Shown: positions 33,753 through 43,571 of the stretch, piece by piece | Position numbering within the stretch: position 1 is the stretch's first letter | Layout: each line of letters begins with the position of its first letter | Origin: Streptomyces sp. S4.7 | Lineage (GTDB): Bacteria > Actinomycetota > Actinomycetes > Streptomycetales > Streptomycetaceae | Direction: 5' to 3' | Length of the DNA: 64,000 nt | Assembly: GCF_010384365.1 (NCBI RefSeq) | Contig: NZ_CP048397.1 | Location: forward strand, 6,324,001 to 6,388,000 | Program-made: the position numbers and the translations under genes | The notes under the pieces: model-generated | Databases searched by the model: none | What the model was told of the DNA's origin: nothing | Seen by the model: only the letters and a program-made list of their open reading frames with translations

Positions 33753-34586
33753 GTGACCCGTCTCAGACGCCTATCGACCACATTCGCCGGTGTGCTCCTC
33801 GTACTAGTCGGGATGCTGACGGTACCCGCTGCGGCGGCCGAAGCGGCCGAAGCGGGCACCTCCGACACGGCCGCCGAGGCGGCGGGCCCCAACTTCAAGG
33901 CGCCCTACCCGTGCGGGCAGCGGTGGACCTACAGCCACCACTCCGCCGAGGTCCGCCGTGCGCTCGACTTCGTACGGGCCGACGGCGGCACCACCAACGG
34001 CACTCCGGCCCTCGCGTCGGCCGCCGGTACGGCGACCCGGCACAGCCAGCCGAGCGGCGCGGGCAACTACATCTCCATCGACCACGGCGGCGGCTGGAAG
34101 ACGTACTACTTCCACCTCGGCTCCTTCTCGGTGGCCAGCGGACAGTTCGTCAACCAGGGCCAGCAGATCGGCACCACGGGCTCCAGCGGCAACTCCTCGG
34201 GCCCCCACCTGCACTACGAGCAGCTGCTCAACGGCGTCGGACAGAACATCGTCATCAACGGTGGCGGCCTGCCCTACCCCGGCAGCTACAACCAGCACTT
34301 CCTCACCAGCGACAACGGCTGCGGCGGCGGAGGCGGCGGTACCCCCTTCACCACCTGGGGCACCGATGTCAGCGTCCGCGCCGACGCCCGGCTGAACGCG
34401 GCCGTCGTGACCCGGCTGGCAGGCCCCACGAACGTCCACGTCGTGTGCCAGAAGCAGGGCGACACCGTGAACGCCGAGGGTTACACCAACAACTGGTGGA
34501 GCAAGCTGCGCGACCAGGGCGGCTTCATGTCGAACATCTACATCGACCATCCGGCCGCCCAACTCCCCGGCGTGCCGCTCTGCTGA
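33753..34586 (+). CDS. Secreted M23-like peptidase with C-terminal SH3-like module
   Basis: 277 residues, start GTG 33753 after GGGAG. A signal peptide (TTFAGVLLVLVGMLTVPAAA) leads to an LasA/M23-like domain: ARALDFV (the D of the metal site), GNYISIDHGGGWKTYYFHLG and GPHLHYEQLL, giving the H-x-H motif. The first His ligand is not as canonical as H-x(3)-D of M23; the HHSAEVRRALDFV stretch is the best candidate. A Gly linker precedes the module FTTWGTDVSVR to LPGVPLC. Likely cuts peptide cross-links. The longer frame from 32337 is antisense to the amidase. Confidence 0.85.
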   Translation: MTRLRRLSTTFAGVLLVLVGMLTVPAAAAEAAEAGTSDTAAEAAGPNFKAPYPCGQRWTYSHHSAEVRRALDFVRADGGTTNGTPALASAAGTATRHSQPSGAGNYISIDHGGGWKTYYFHLGSFSVASGQFVNQGQQIGTTGSSGNSSGPHLHYEQLLNGVGQNIVINGGGLPYPGSYNQHFLTSDNGCGGGGGGTPFTTWGTDVSVRADARLNAAVVTRLAGPTNVHVVCQKQGDTVNAEGYTNNWWSKLRDQGGFMSNIYIDHPAAQLPGVPLC

Positions 34587-34611
34587 CAGGTACATCCGCG
34601 CACGGGCGCGA

Positions 34612-34649
34612 CCGGCGGCTCAGGAGGGCGGCGCCCACCGAGCCGCCGG
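34612..34649 (+). terminator. Hairpin after the M23 gene
   Basis: CCGGCGGCTC and GAGCCGCCGG pair perfectly across 18 nt containing a second GGGC/GCCC stem. Confidence 0.6.
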
Positions 34650-34722
34650 ACCGCTCGCCCCCGACCGCCCGGACCCGCAGGACCGGCCGGTCGCCGGGTA
34701 CTTCACGGACGCGGCGCCCCGT

Positions 34723-35205
34723 TCAGCCCCAGACCAGCACGCCCAGCCACGTACCCGCCACGAGCAGGCAGCAGAACAGTTCGACCAGTACCGGAACGCC
34801 CGCCGAGCGCATCACCGCGCGCGTCGAGGCCCAGCCGTCGCGGTGGCTGCCCAGCCGTACCCGTTCGACCGCGTAGATCCCCCCGACGAACGCCGGCGCC
34901 GTGCCCACCACCGGCACCACGAAGAAGCCCACGATCCCGGCCAGCCCGCCCGCCAGCAGAGTGCGCCGGCGGGTGCCGGTCTCGCGTGTGCGGCGGGACG
35001 GCAGCAGGGGTCTGAGCGCCTGGTTGAGCAGCAGCAGCGCCGTGGCGGCGATCAGTAGCGCCCAGGCCGTCACCGAGGTGTCGCTCAGCGCCCACCAGAC
35101 CACGGCGGCCCAGACGATGGCGGGCCCCGGCACCCCCGGAATCAGCACACCGAGGACGCCCAGCAGCATGACCAGACCCACCAGCACGAGCTGCCACACG
35201 TCCAT
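34723..35205 (-). CDS. DUF456 membrane protein
   Basis: 160 residues with four hydrophobic segments: VWQLVLVGLVMLLGVLGVLI, a second VWAAVVWWALS region, GLAGIVGFFVVPVVGTAPAF and VLVELFCCLLVAGTWLGVLV. The GVLIPGVPGPAI and RLGSHRDGWASTRAVMRSAG blocks identify the uncharacterised DUF456 family. ATG 35205 is chosen over the longer frame, whose N-terminus lacks protein character. Confidence 0.85.
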   Translation of the reverse strand: MDVWQLVLVGLVMLLGVLGVLIPGVPGPAIVWAAVVWWALSDTSVTAWALLIAATALLLLNQALRPLLPSRRTRETGTRRRTLLAGGLAGIVGFFVVPVVGTAPAFVGGIYAVERVRLGSHRDGWASTRAVMRSAGVPVLVELFCCLLVAGTWLGVLVWG

Positions 35206-35264
35206 CTGCCAAGAGTGCAGGATCCCGCCCGGAGTGGCACGCGGACGATTCGCCCCCCGTGTCC

Positions 35265-36266
35265 TCACTCCCGCAGGTCGCGGGCCACCCAGCCCTTCTC
35301 GTACGCGTGCCAGCCCAGCTGGAGCCGCGTCGTCACGCCCGCCAGCTCCATCAGGGCCTTCACCCGGCGCTGCACGGTCCGCAGCCCCAGATCGAGCTGC
35401 TTGGCGACGCTCGCGTCCGTCATCCCCGCGAGCAGCAGGGACAGCACCTCCAGATCGGTCTCGCCCGGCCCCTCGGCCGCGTCCTCCACGACCGCCGCCC
35501 CGTCCCCGCCGGGGACCAGCCGCAGCGGCAGCGCGTCGCGCCACACCGCCTCGAAGAGCCCCGACAGTGACTCCAGCAGCCCGCTCGAGTGGACGACCAG
35601 GGCCGCGGGCTCCGCGTCGCCCCCCGTCAACGGCACCATCGCCAGGGCGCGGTCGGCGATCACCAGCTTGGTCGGTACCCGGTCGACCACCCGTACCTGC
35701 TCGTCACGGCCGAGCGCCGCCGACAGCTCGGTGATCCCGTCCGGCAGCGACAGCACCTCGCGCTCGATCACCACGCGGTAGCGGACACCGCGCGTCACCA
35801 CCCGCTCCTCGGACTCGTTGTCGACACCCGTCACCACCACGGGCCTGCCGGTGACCAGCGCCCGTATCTCCTCCGTCGCCCCCAGCTGGAGCTGGTGGAA
35901 ACGGTGCGCCACCGCGCTGGCGCCCGTCACCACCTCGACCAGATCGTGCACGGCGGGACCCGCCGACTCGGCGCGGTACTCCTCCGCGAGCAGTACGGCG
36001 GCCAGCTCGGCCCGCTCCAGCTCGTGGCGCTGCTGGGTGAGCAGCGCGCCCAGCGCCACGGCGGGCGGCGCGGCCACCCAGCGCCCGGTGCGGGCCGACG
36101 ACTGCGCGGCCAGTCCGTGCTGCTCCAGCCGGCGCAGCGCGCGCTCGGTGTCCTGCTCGGGCATCGCGAGCCGATGCGCCAGATCGGCCGCGTCGGCGGC
36201 GCCGAGCGCCACCAGCGCGCGGTACGCCGATTCCTGTCTCTCGTCGAGACCTATCGCTCCCAGCAC
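35265..36266 (-). CDS. TrmB-like/LuxR-type transcriptional regulator
   Basis: 333 residues. An N-terminal winged helix (ALGAADAADLAHRLAMPEQD, TERALRRLEQHGLAAQSS) is followed by a middle domain and a C-terminal LuxR-type HTH (LSLLLAGMTDASVAKQLDLG, LRTVQRRVKALMELAGV). This composite is typical of the streptomycete TrmB/LuxR group. GTG 36266 with GGAGG nearby is taken as start; the frame to 36326 is a less likely extension. No obvious partner gene. Confidence 0.85.
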   Translation of the reverse strand: MLGAIGLDERQESAYRALVALGAADAADLAHRLAMPEQDTERALRRLEQHGLAAQSSARTGRWVAAPPAVALGALLTQQRHELERAELAAVLLAEEYRAESAGPAVHDLVEVVTGASAVAHRFHQLQLGATEEIRALVTGRPVVVTGVDNESEERVVTRGVRYRVVIEREVLSLPDGITELSAALGRDEQVRVVDRVPTKLVIADRALAMVPLTGGDAEPAALVVHSSGLLESLSGLFEAVWRDALPLRLVPGGDGAAVVEDAAEGPGETDLEVLSLLLAGMTDASVAKQLDLGLRTVQRRVKALMELAGVTTRLQLGWHAYEKGWVARDLRE

Positions 36267-36746
36267 CCCTGCACCCCTCCCCGGACGGACGTTCAAACCC
36301 GGCGGGGCGTGGCGGATACCGGCCACGGCGTAAACCCGCCGCGCACATCATCCCCGTACCACGCGTCACTCTGCCAATGTGGCGACATTGCGGGATCGGC
36401 AGACGTCAGGGATATGCCCGGGTCGCGTCGGTGCGTGTCCGCCCCCCGTACGGCGGATCCTCGTATGCCGGATAAGCTGACTACCCGGACGTTCCCGTCG
36501 AACCCCGACGAGTCGCTACGATTCGAATCGGCGTACGGTTGACACCGAGGCCGGTCTCCGGCCCCGAATCCTGGTCGGCGCACCTGGTGCGTTCCGGCCT
36601 GCCGAACGTCCGCCGGGCGTCCTTCCCGTGGGGGGTGGGGTCGCCCGGCGGACTTGGGCCGCGCGGTCGTGACGTCATCGCGCCACGCCTCCTACTTTTT
36701 CGGGGTGTCCCGTTTTCTGACGCCTCGTGCGGTCGACAATAGGAGC
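36267..36746. promoter_or_regulatory. Divergent intergenic region with a 12-bp palindrome
   Basis: 480 bases without a supported gene. A perfect palindrome CGATTCGAATCG lies at 36519-36530, followed by TTGACA at 36539-36544 that could be a -35 box for the PP2C-like gene (no clear -10). Otherwise nothing recognised. Confidence 0.4.
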
Positions 36747-38384
36747 ATGAGCCAGCAGGGGGACCGGCCCGCCACCACCGACGACTGGTGGGGCCGGCTG
36801 TACGACGAGTCCGCACCCGACACCGGTCCGGCCGAGGCGCCGGACGACACGATCGAGGACCGTTTCGACTCGGCGGCGGACACGCTCGGCGCCGAGGGCG
36901 CCGCGGACGCGACCACACGGGCGGGGTACGGGCGGGCGGTCGACGCGATCGGTGTGGACGACGAGGAGGACGCGGGCGACGAGGACGAGGACATGGACGT
37001 GGGAGCCGCCGCCGGCGGCGGGCCCGTCTCGCGGCCGATGGCCTGGTGGGAGGCGCGCGGCGCCTACCCGGTGATCCAGGCGCCCGCGCCCGGACCGGCG
37101 TCACCGCCCACGACCGTCGACAGGCCGGGGGCGGCCCCCGCGCCCCCGCCCGCGCAGGCTCCGGCGCCCGGCCCCGTCGCGCCGGCCCCTCTCACACCCC
37201 GGCCACGGGCACCGTGGGAGCCGCCGCCCGCCGCGTTCGATCCCGGCCCCGCCGGACCGCTGCCGGACGCCGCCGATCCGGCGCCGCCGCCGGTCACCAC
37301 CCCGGTCCGGACCCCGGCCCCGGATCCGCGCGCCGCCGCCCCCGAGCCGCCGGTTCCTCCCCGGCCCGCGCCCAAGCCCGCCCCCGCTCCCGCCGCCCCT
37401 GTCACCCACGTCGGCGACGGGCCGCCCACCTACGACGACGAACCCACCGCGCTGCCCGCCGCCGAAGCCGAGGAACTCGGCCAACTCGTCGCCGACACCG
37501 TGCTCGACGGTGCCCGGTACGGCACGTACACCCTGCGCGCCGCCTCCATGCGCGGCGATTCGGCGCGCTACCGGGGCGAGCCCCGCAGGGACGCGCTGCT
37601 CACCGCCCGCTTCGGCGCCGGCGCGAGCGCCCTCGTCCTGGTCGCCGTTGCCACCGGCGCGCGCGCCACCGAGGGCGCCCACCTGTCCGCCGCCGACGCC
37701 TGCCGCTGGATCGGCGGCGCGGTCGGCCGCAGTTGCGACCGGCTCGCCGAGGACATAAGAGCGGGCCGCCGCGGCGACCTGAAATCCGGACTGCACCGGC
37801 TCACCGACCGTACGTACGGCAAGCTGCGCGCCCGCGCGGCCGAGTTGGGACGCGAACCGGAGGACTACACCGCGAGCCTGCGCTGTCTGCTGCTCTCCGC
37901 CGACCCCGAGTGCCGGACCCGCGTCTTCTTCGGCGTCGGCGGCGGCGGGCTCTTCCGGCTCAGGGACGGCGCCTGGCAGGACCTGGAGCCGCTCCTCCCC
38001 GAACCGGCCGACATCAGGGGCGAGCCGGTCCTCGGTTTCGGCTCCCCCCGGTCCGACGCCGAAGAACAGACGCCCGAGGGTGACCGCCTCACGATGGATC
38101 TGGAGATCACCAAGCCTCCGGGACCGGTTGTCGAGGATCCCGTTCCGCCGCCTCCGGAGCCGTTCCGCTTCCGGGCCTCGGTCGCCCGTCCGGGCGACAC
38201 ACTGCTGCTGACCAGCGTCGGGCTCGCCGAGCCGCTGCGCGGTGAACCGGCCCTGGGCGACGAGCTGGCCGCGCGCTGGGCGTCCGCCGAGCCGCCGGGG
38301 CTCGCCGAGTACCTGTCGGACGTCCGGCTGCGGGTGAAGGGTTACGCCGACGACCGTACGGCCGTGGCGGTCTGGGAGGCGTAA
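36747..38384 (+). CDS. PP2C-fold protein lacking metal ligands, with disordered N-terminal half
   Basis: 545 residues. Residues ~1-235 are acidic and then Pro/Ala-rich with no fold. Residues ~240-545 match the PP2C_2 layout (RRDALLTARFGAGASALVLV ... DTLLLTSVGLAEPL) but the metal positions are lost: the usual A-D-G-x-G reads V-A-T-G-A-R, the GDG strand reads GVGGGG, and TDGL reads SVGL. It is therefore probably a pseudo-phosphatase with a binding or scaffolding role. ATG 36747 has AGGAG only one base upstream, which is tight but usable. Confidence 0.8.
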   Translation: MSQQGDRPATTDDWWGRLYDESAPDTGPAEAPDDTIEDRFDSAADTLGAEGAADATTRAGYGRAVDAIGVDDEEDAGDEDEDMDVGAAAGGGPVSRPMAWWEARGAYPVIQAPAPGPASPPTTVDRPGAAPAPPPAQAPAPGPVAPAPLTPRPRAPWEPPPAAFDPGPAGPLPDAADPAPPPVTTPVRTPAPDPRAAAPEPPVPPRPAPKPAPAPAAPVTHVGDGPPTYDDEPTALPAAEAEELGQLVADTVLDGARYGTYTLRAASMRGDSARYRGEPRRDALLTARFGAGASALVLVAVATGARATEGAHLSAADACRWIGGAVGRSCDRLAEDIRAGRRGDLKSGLHRLTDRTYGKLRARAAELGREPEDYTASLRCLLLSADPECRTRVFFGVGGGGLFRLRDGAWQDLEPLLPEPADIRGEPVLGFGSPRSDAEEQTPEGDRLTMDLEITKPPGPVVEDPVPPPPEPFRFRASVARPGDTLLLTSVGLAEPLRGEPALGDELAARWASAEPPGLAEYLSDVRLRVKGYADDRTAVAVWEA

Positions 38385-38481
38385 CCGCGCGGGGCGTGGG
38401 TTGATGGACACCGGGTCTCGGAGGGGACCCCGGTCCGCGTCCCGCCGGCCCGGCATCCCCCGACAGCAGAAGGGCGCTTCC

Positions 38482-40230
38482 ATGGCCAGGCAGAACGTGG
38501 CGGAGCAGTTCGTCGACATCCTCGCCCGCGCGGGCGTGCGGCGCCTGTACGGAGTCGTCGGCGACAGCCTCAACCCCGTCGTCGACGCCATCCGGCGCAA
38601 CGCCGCCATCGACTGGGTGCAGGTCAGGCACGAGGAGGCGGCGGCCTTCGCGGCGGGCGCCGAGGCCCAGATCACCGGCAAGCTCGCCGCCTGCGCCGGC
38701 TCCTGCGGGCCCGGCAATCTGCACCTGATCAACGGGCTGTACGACGCGCACCGCTCGATGGCCCCGGTCCTGGCGCTCGCCTCGCACATCCCCACCGCGG
38801 AGATCGGCCTCGGATACTTCCAGGAGACGCACCCCGAGCGATTGTTCGAGGAGTGCAGCCACTACAACGAGATGATCTCCAGTCCCGAGCAGATGCCCCG
38901 GCTCGTCCAGACGGCCATCCAGCACGCGGTCGGCCGGGGTGGTGTGAGCGTGGTGACGCTGCCCGGCGACATCGCGTCGCGGCCGGCCCCGACGAAGGCG
39001 ATCGAGCACGCCCTGGTGACGTCCCGGCCGACGGTGCGACCCGGGGACCTGGAGATCGACAAGCTGGTCGACATGATCGACGACGCGGACCGGGTCACGC
39101 TCTTCTGCGGCAGCGGTACGGCGGGGGCGCACGCGGAGGTCATGGAGTTCGCCGAGCGGATCAAGTCCCCGATCGGCCACGCCCTGCGCGGCAAGGAGTG
39201 GATCCAGTACGACAACAGGTTCGACGTCGGTATGAGCGGACTGCTCGGTTACGGCGCCGCCTACGAGGCCACCCACGAGTGCGATCTGCTCATCCTGCTC
39301 GGCACCGACTTCCCGTACAACGCCTTCCTGCCCGACGGCACCGACGTCAAGATCGTCCAGGTCGACGTCCGGCCCGAACGCCTCGGCCGCCGCTCCCAGC
39401 TGGACCTCGCCGTCTGGGGCGACGTACGCGAGACGCTGCGCTGTCTGACGCCCCGGGTGCGGATGAAGAGCGACCGCCGGTTCCTGGACAAGATGCTCAA
39501 GAAGCACGCCGACGCGCTCGAAGGCGTCGTCAAGGCGTACACCCGCAAGGTCGACAAGCACGTCCCGATCCACCCCGAGTACGTCGCGTCCGTGCTGGAC
39601 GAAGTGGCCGACGACGACGCGGTGTTCACCGTGGACACCGGCATGTGCAACGTCTGGGCGGCCCGCTATCTGTCGCCCAACGGCCGCCGCCGGGTGATCG
39701 GTTCGTTCAGCCACGGGTCGATGGCCAACGCCATGGTGCAGGCCGTCGGCGCGCAGTTCGTGGACCGGGAGCGCCAGGTCGTCTCGATGTCCGGCGACGG
39801 CGGATTCACCATGCTGATGGGTGACTTCCTCACTCTCGTGCAGTACGAACTCCCCGTGAAGATCGTCCTGTTCAACAACTCCGCGCTCGGCATGGTCGAG
39901 CTGGAGATGCTGGTGGCCGGTCTGCCCTCGTACGGCACCACCAACCGCAACCCCGACTTCGCCGCCGTCGCCCGCGCCGCCGGGGCGTTCGGGGTCAGGG
40001 TGGAGAAGCCCAAGCAACTCGCGGGCGCGCTCAAGGACGCCTTCAAGCACAAGGGCCCGGCCCTGGTGGACGTGGTCACCGACCCGAACGCCCTGTCCAT
40101 GCCGCCGAAGATCAGCGCCGACATGGTCCAGGGCTTCGCGCTCTCGGCCGGGAAGATCGTGCTGGACGGAGGGGTGGGCCGCATGGTCCAGATGGCGCGC
40201 TCCAACCTGCGCAACCTGCCGCGGCCCTGA
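38482..40230 (+). CDS. poxB: Pyruvate:quinone oxidoreductase-type TPP enzyme
   Basis: 582 residues of the PoxB family, a peripheral membrane enzyme that decarboxylates pyruvate to acetate and CO2 and feeds electrons to quinone. N-terminal TPP-pyrimidine domain with the catalytic Glu in RHEEAAAFAAGAEAQ; central FAD domain; C-terminal TPP-binding GDGGFTMLMGDF ... FNNSALG. ATG 38482 is supported by AAGGG upstream; the frame from 38401 is a weak extension. Monocistronic, converging on a GH38 gene 18 bp away. Confidence 0.92.
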   Translation: MARQNVAEQFVDILARAGVRRLYGVVGDSLNPVVDAIRRNAAIDWVQVRHEEAAAFAAGAEAQITGKLAACAGSCGPGNLHLINGLYDAHRSMAPVLALASHIPTAEIGLGYFQETHPERLFEECSHYNEMISSPEQMPRLVQTAIQHAVGRGGVSVVTLPGDIASRPAPTKAIEHALVTSRPTVRPGDLEIDKLVDMIDDADRVTLFCGSGTAGAHAEVMEFAERIKSPIGHALRGKEWIQYDNRFDVGMSGLLGYGAAYEATHECDLLILLGTDFPYNAFLPDGTDVKIVQVDVRPERLGRRSQLDLAVWGDVRETLRCLTPRVRMKSDRRFLDKMLKKHADALEGVVKAYTRKVDKHVPIHPEYVASVLDEVADDDAVFTVDTGMCNVWAARYLSPNGRRRVIGSFSHGSMANAMVQAVGAQFVDRERQVVSMSGDGGFTMLMGDFLTLVQYELPVKIVLFNNSALGMVELEMLVAGLPSYGTTNRNPDFAAVARAAGAFGVRVEKPKQLAGALKDAFKHKGPALVDVVTDPNALSMPPKISADMVQGFALSAGKIVLDGGVGRMVQMARSNLRNLPRP

Positions 40231-40248
40231 CCCCTCCCACCGCTGTTC

Positions 40249-43200
40249 CTACGCGGGCGTGAACCGCAGTGTGAGAATCTGGAACGGGCGCAGTGACACC
40301 CGCAGGCCCTCCGCACCCGTTCCCGCCTCGTGCAGCGGTCGCTCCAGCAGGTCGGTGACCTGGGCCTGTACGACGGGGAAACCGGTTCGCAGCAGGGCCG
40401 ACGCGCGGTTGCCCGCCGACTCGTAGAGCCGGACCACCACATCGCCGCTACGGTCCTCGGCGAGCTTCACCGACTCCACCGTGACCGCCGGGTGGTCGAC
40501 GGAGACCAGCGGCGCCGACGCGGGAGCGGCGGCGACCCGCAGCGGCAGGTTGAGCGCCAGCCCCTCCCGTACCGCGTCCGTCACCTCGGCGCCCGGCGCC
40601 AGCGCGTAGCTGAACCGGTGCGTGCCCAGGTCCGTCTCCGGGTCCGGGCTGTGCGGCGCCCGCAGCAGCGTCAGCCGCACCGTCGTGCCCAGCCCCTCGT
40701 CGTGCTCGGTGCGGGTCACGTCGTGGCCGTACGTCGAGTCGTTGACCACCGCCACGCCGTAGCCGGGCTCGGCGACCCGCAGCCAGCGGTGCGCGCAGAT
40801 CTCGAACCGGGCCGCGTCCCAACTGGTGTTGGCGTGCGTGGCACGGTGCACATGACCGAACTGGATCTCGGCGGTGGACCGTTCGGCGTGCACGTCCAGC
40901 GCGAACGCCGCCTTGAGGACCTTCTCCGACTCCTGCCAGTCGACCTCGGTGACGACGTCCACCCGCCGGCCGCCGGCCGCGAGCCGGATCTCCTGCACGA
41001 TCCACGACGAACCGAACGTACGGACCACCCGGACCGTCGCCCGCAGCGGTCCCTGCTCCACCAGCTGCACGGACTCCGCCGTCGTGAGATCGGTGTGCCG
41101 GTGCCGGTAGTGCCGGTCGATGTCCCAGGCGTCCCACTGATTGGGGTGGTCGGGGTGCAGCTGGAGCAGATTGCCCCGGCTGCCCGGCGCCAGGACCTCA
41201 CGGTCCGCCGTCAGATCGCGTACGGAGGTGAGCAGGCCCTCGCGGTCGACGGTGACCCGCAGCAGCCCGTTGTCGAGGGTGATCACGTCGGAGCCCTCGG
41301 CGCGCGTCGTCACGCCCGCGATCTCGCCCGCCGTCTCGGCGGCGGTCAGCGCCGTCGCGCCCAGTCCGGGCACGCGTACGGCGACCGCGGACCGGCCGTG
41401 GCTGTTCAGCGCCTGCACCGCGCTGCCCTCGGGAACGTCGGCCGTGTCGGCCTCGACGACCTCGGTCCGCTCGTACGGCGAGGTGTTGAGCACCGCCGCC
41501 GCACCCCCACCGCCGCTGCCGCCGAGGGCCGCGACGGCCGCCGCCGTGATCTCCGTCAGCTCCTCCCGCACCCGCGCGTAGGTGTCCCTCGCCTCCCGGT
41601 GCACCCACGCGATGGACGAGCCCGGCAGGATGTCGTGGAACTGGTGCAGCAGCACCGTCTTCCACAGCCGGTCCAGTTCCTCGTACGGATACGCGTACGA
41701 CGGCGTCCGCAGCGCGGCGGCCGTCGCCCACAACTCGGCCTCCCGCAACAGGTGTTCACTGTGCCGGTTGCCCTGCTTGGTCTTCGCCTGCGTCGTGTAC
41801 GTCGCCCGGTGCAGCTCCAGATACAGCTCGCCCGACCAGACCGGCGCCTTCTGCGCGTACTCCTCCTCGGCGGCGGCGAAGAACGCGGCCGGCTTCTCGA
41901 TCTCGACGCGCGGCGAGCCCTCCAGGGACTTCAGCCGGCGCGCCTTCTCCAGCATCTCGCGGGTGGGACCGCCACCGCCGTCACCCCAGCCGAACGGGAC
42001 CAGTGAGCGCGACGCCCGGCCCTTGTCGGCGAAGTTCCGCTCGGCATGGGCCAGTTCGGACGCGTGGAACTGCGCGTTGTAGGTGTCGACCGGCGGGAAG
42101 TGGGTGAAGACCCGGGTGCCGTCGATGCCCTCCCACCAGAACGTGTGGTGCGGCATCTTGTTCGTCTGATTCCACGACAGCTTCTGCGTGAGGAACCACT
42201 TCACGCCCGCCAGTTTGGCCAGTTGGGGGAACGCGGCCGTGTAGCCGAAGGAGTCGGGCAGCCAGATCTCCTGCGTCTCGACCCCCAACTCCTCCTGGAA
42301 GAAACGCATTCCGTGCACGAGCTGCCTGGCCAGCGCCTCGCCGCCCGGCATGTTGGCGTCCGACTCCACCCACATCGAGCCCACGGGAGACCAATTGCCG
42401 TCGGCCACGGCCTTCTTGATGCGCTCCCAGATGTGCGGCTGGTGCTCCTTGACCCACGCGTACTGCTGCGCCTGCGAACAGGCGAAGACCAGCTCCGGGT
42501 ACTCCCCGGCGAGCGCGGTGACATTGGCGAACGTCCGGGACGCCTTGCGTACGGTCTCGCGCAGCGGCCACAGCCACGCCGAGTCGATGTGCGCGTGCCC
42601 GGCCGCCGAGACGCGGTGGGCGCTCGGCGCCGCCGGGCTGGCCAGGACGCCGGCCAGTTCGGCACGGGCCGCCACCGCCGTACCCGCCACGTCGTGCAGA
42701 TCGAGCACGTCCAGCATGTTCTCCAGGGCGCGCAGGATCTCGTGCCGCCGCGACCGGTCTGCGGGCAGCTCCGCCATCAGCTCGGACAGCACCTCGATGT
42801 CGAGCACCAGATGCCACACGTTCTCGTCCAGCACGGCGATGTCGGCGGCGGCGAAGGTGTACAGCGGGGTGTCACCGGCCGTCTTCACGTCCCCGAGGCG
42901 CGTCGGCAGGAAGTGGGCGGGCATCGACGGGTTCGCCGCGGCTTCGAGGAGCAGATGGACCACCTCGCCGCCCTCGGCGGGTGCGCCGACCGGGACATGG
43001 CGGTTGCGCGGGTGGACGCCCTTGATGGGCACGCCGGCCGCGTCGTACACCATCCCCTCGGCCTGGAAGCCGGGCCCCTCGTCGGTGAAGCCCGGGTCGA
43101 TCACGACCTCCACGCGCAGCCCGGCGTATTCGTCCGGCACGACGCCCTCCAGCCGGAACCAGCTGGTCGACCAGGGCGGGCCCCACGGTGTGCCGGTGTG

Positions 43201-43368
43201 GAACGGCTCGTACGTCGCCTGGAGTGCCTGCTCCACGGGCACCGGCTCGCCCGGCACATCCCAGACCGAGAGGACGAGCGGCGTCCTGGCCGCGTACTGG
43301 GCGGGGCGGATGAACTGGCGAAGGGCGCGTTCGAGCCGGCCCTCCACCAGGGTGCGGTCGTCGTGCAT
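40249..43368 (-). CDS. GH38 alpha-mannosidase
   Basis: 1039 residues. An N-terminal beta domain leads to the catalytic (beta/alpha) domain with AGHAHIDSAWLWPLRET (zinc His and Asp), VESDANMPGGEAL (nucleophile Asp) and FHDILPGSSI (zinc His). Long C-terminal beta domains follow. It hydrolyses alpha-mannosides; no signal peptide is visible, so it likely acts in the cytoplasm on short mannosides. The start used is ATG 43368 (GGAG upstream) rather than TTG 43371. Confidence 0.92.
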   Translation of the reverse strand: MHDDRTLVEGRLERALRQFIRPAQYAARTPLVLSVWDVPGEPVPVEQALQATYEPFHTGTPWGPPWSTSWFRLEGVVPDEYAGLRVEVVIDPGFTDEGPGFQAEGMVYDAAGVPIKGVHPRNRHVPVGAPAEGGEVVHLLLEAAANPSMPAHFLPTRLGDVKTAGDTPLYTFAAADIAVLDENVWHLVLDIEVLSELMAELPADRSRRHEILRALENMLDVLDLHDVAGTAVAARAELAGVLASPAAPSAHRVSAAGHAHIDSAWLWPLRETVRKASRTFANVTALAGEYPELVFACSQAQQYAWVKEHQPHIWERIKKAVADGNWSPVGSMWVESDANMPGGEALARQLVHGMRFFQEELGVETQEIWLPDSFGYTAAFPQLAKLAGVKWFLTQKLSWNQTNKMPHHTFWWEGIDGTRVFTHFPPVDTYNAQFHASELAHAERNFADKGRASRSLVPFGWGDGGGGPTREMLEKARRLKSLEGSPRVEIEKPAAFFAAAEEEYAQKAPVWSGELYLELHRATYTTQAKTKQGNRHSEHLLREAELWATAAALRTPSYAYPYEELDRLWKTVLLHQFHDILPGSSIAWVHREARDTYARVREELTEITAAAVAALGGSGGGGAAAVLNTSPYERTEVVEADTADVPEGSAVQALNSHGRSAVAVRVPGLGATALTAAETAGEIAGVTTRAEGSDVITLDNGLLRVTVDREGLLTSVRDLTADREVLAPGSRGNLLQLHPDHPNQWDAWDIDRHYRHRHTDLTTAESVQLVEQGPLRATVRVVRTFGSSWIVQEIRLAAGGRRVDVVTEVDWQESEKVLKAAFALDVHAERSTAEIQFGHVHRATHANTSWDAARFEICAHRWLRVAEPGYGVAVVNDSTYGHDVTRTEHDEGLGTTVRLTLLRAPHSPDPETDLGTHRFSYALAPGAEVTDAVREGLALNLPLRVAAAPASAPLVSVDHPAVTVESVKLAEDRSGDVVVRLYESAGNRASALLRTGFPVVQAQVTDLLERPLHEAGTGAEGLRVSLRPFQILTLRFTPA

Positions 43369-43571
43369 CAAGGCTCCTCAGGTCTACGGCTCAGCCTTCC
43401 GGAACGGCAGACTCCAGGTGTCCGGCCGATCTCGCAACCCCTCACTTCCCACCAGAAGCACCAGGCACTCACCGGCACACCGTCCCGCATCGCCATGAGT
43501 GGCCGGTGGCCAGTGGGGAATGCATCTGGGGAGAGCGTTCAAGAGAGGAAGCTCGCACGGACAACGGGGGC

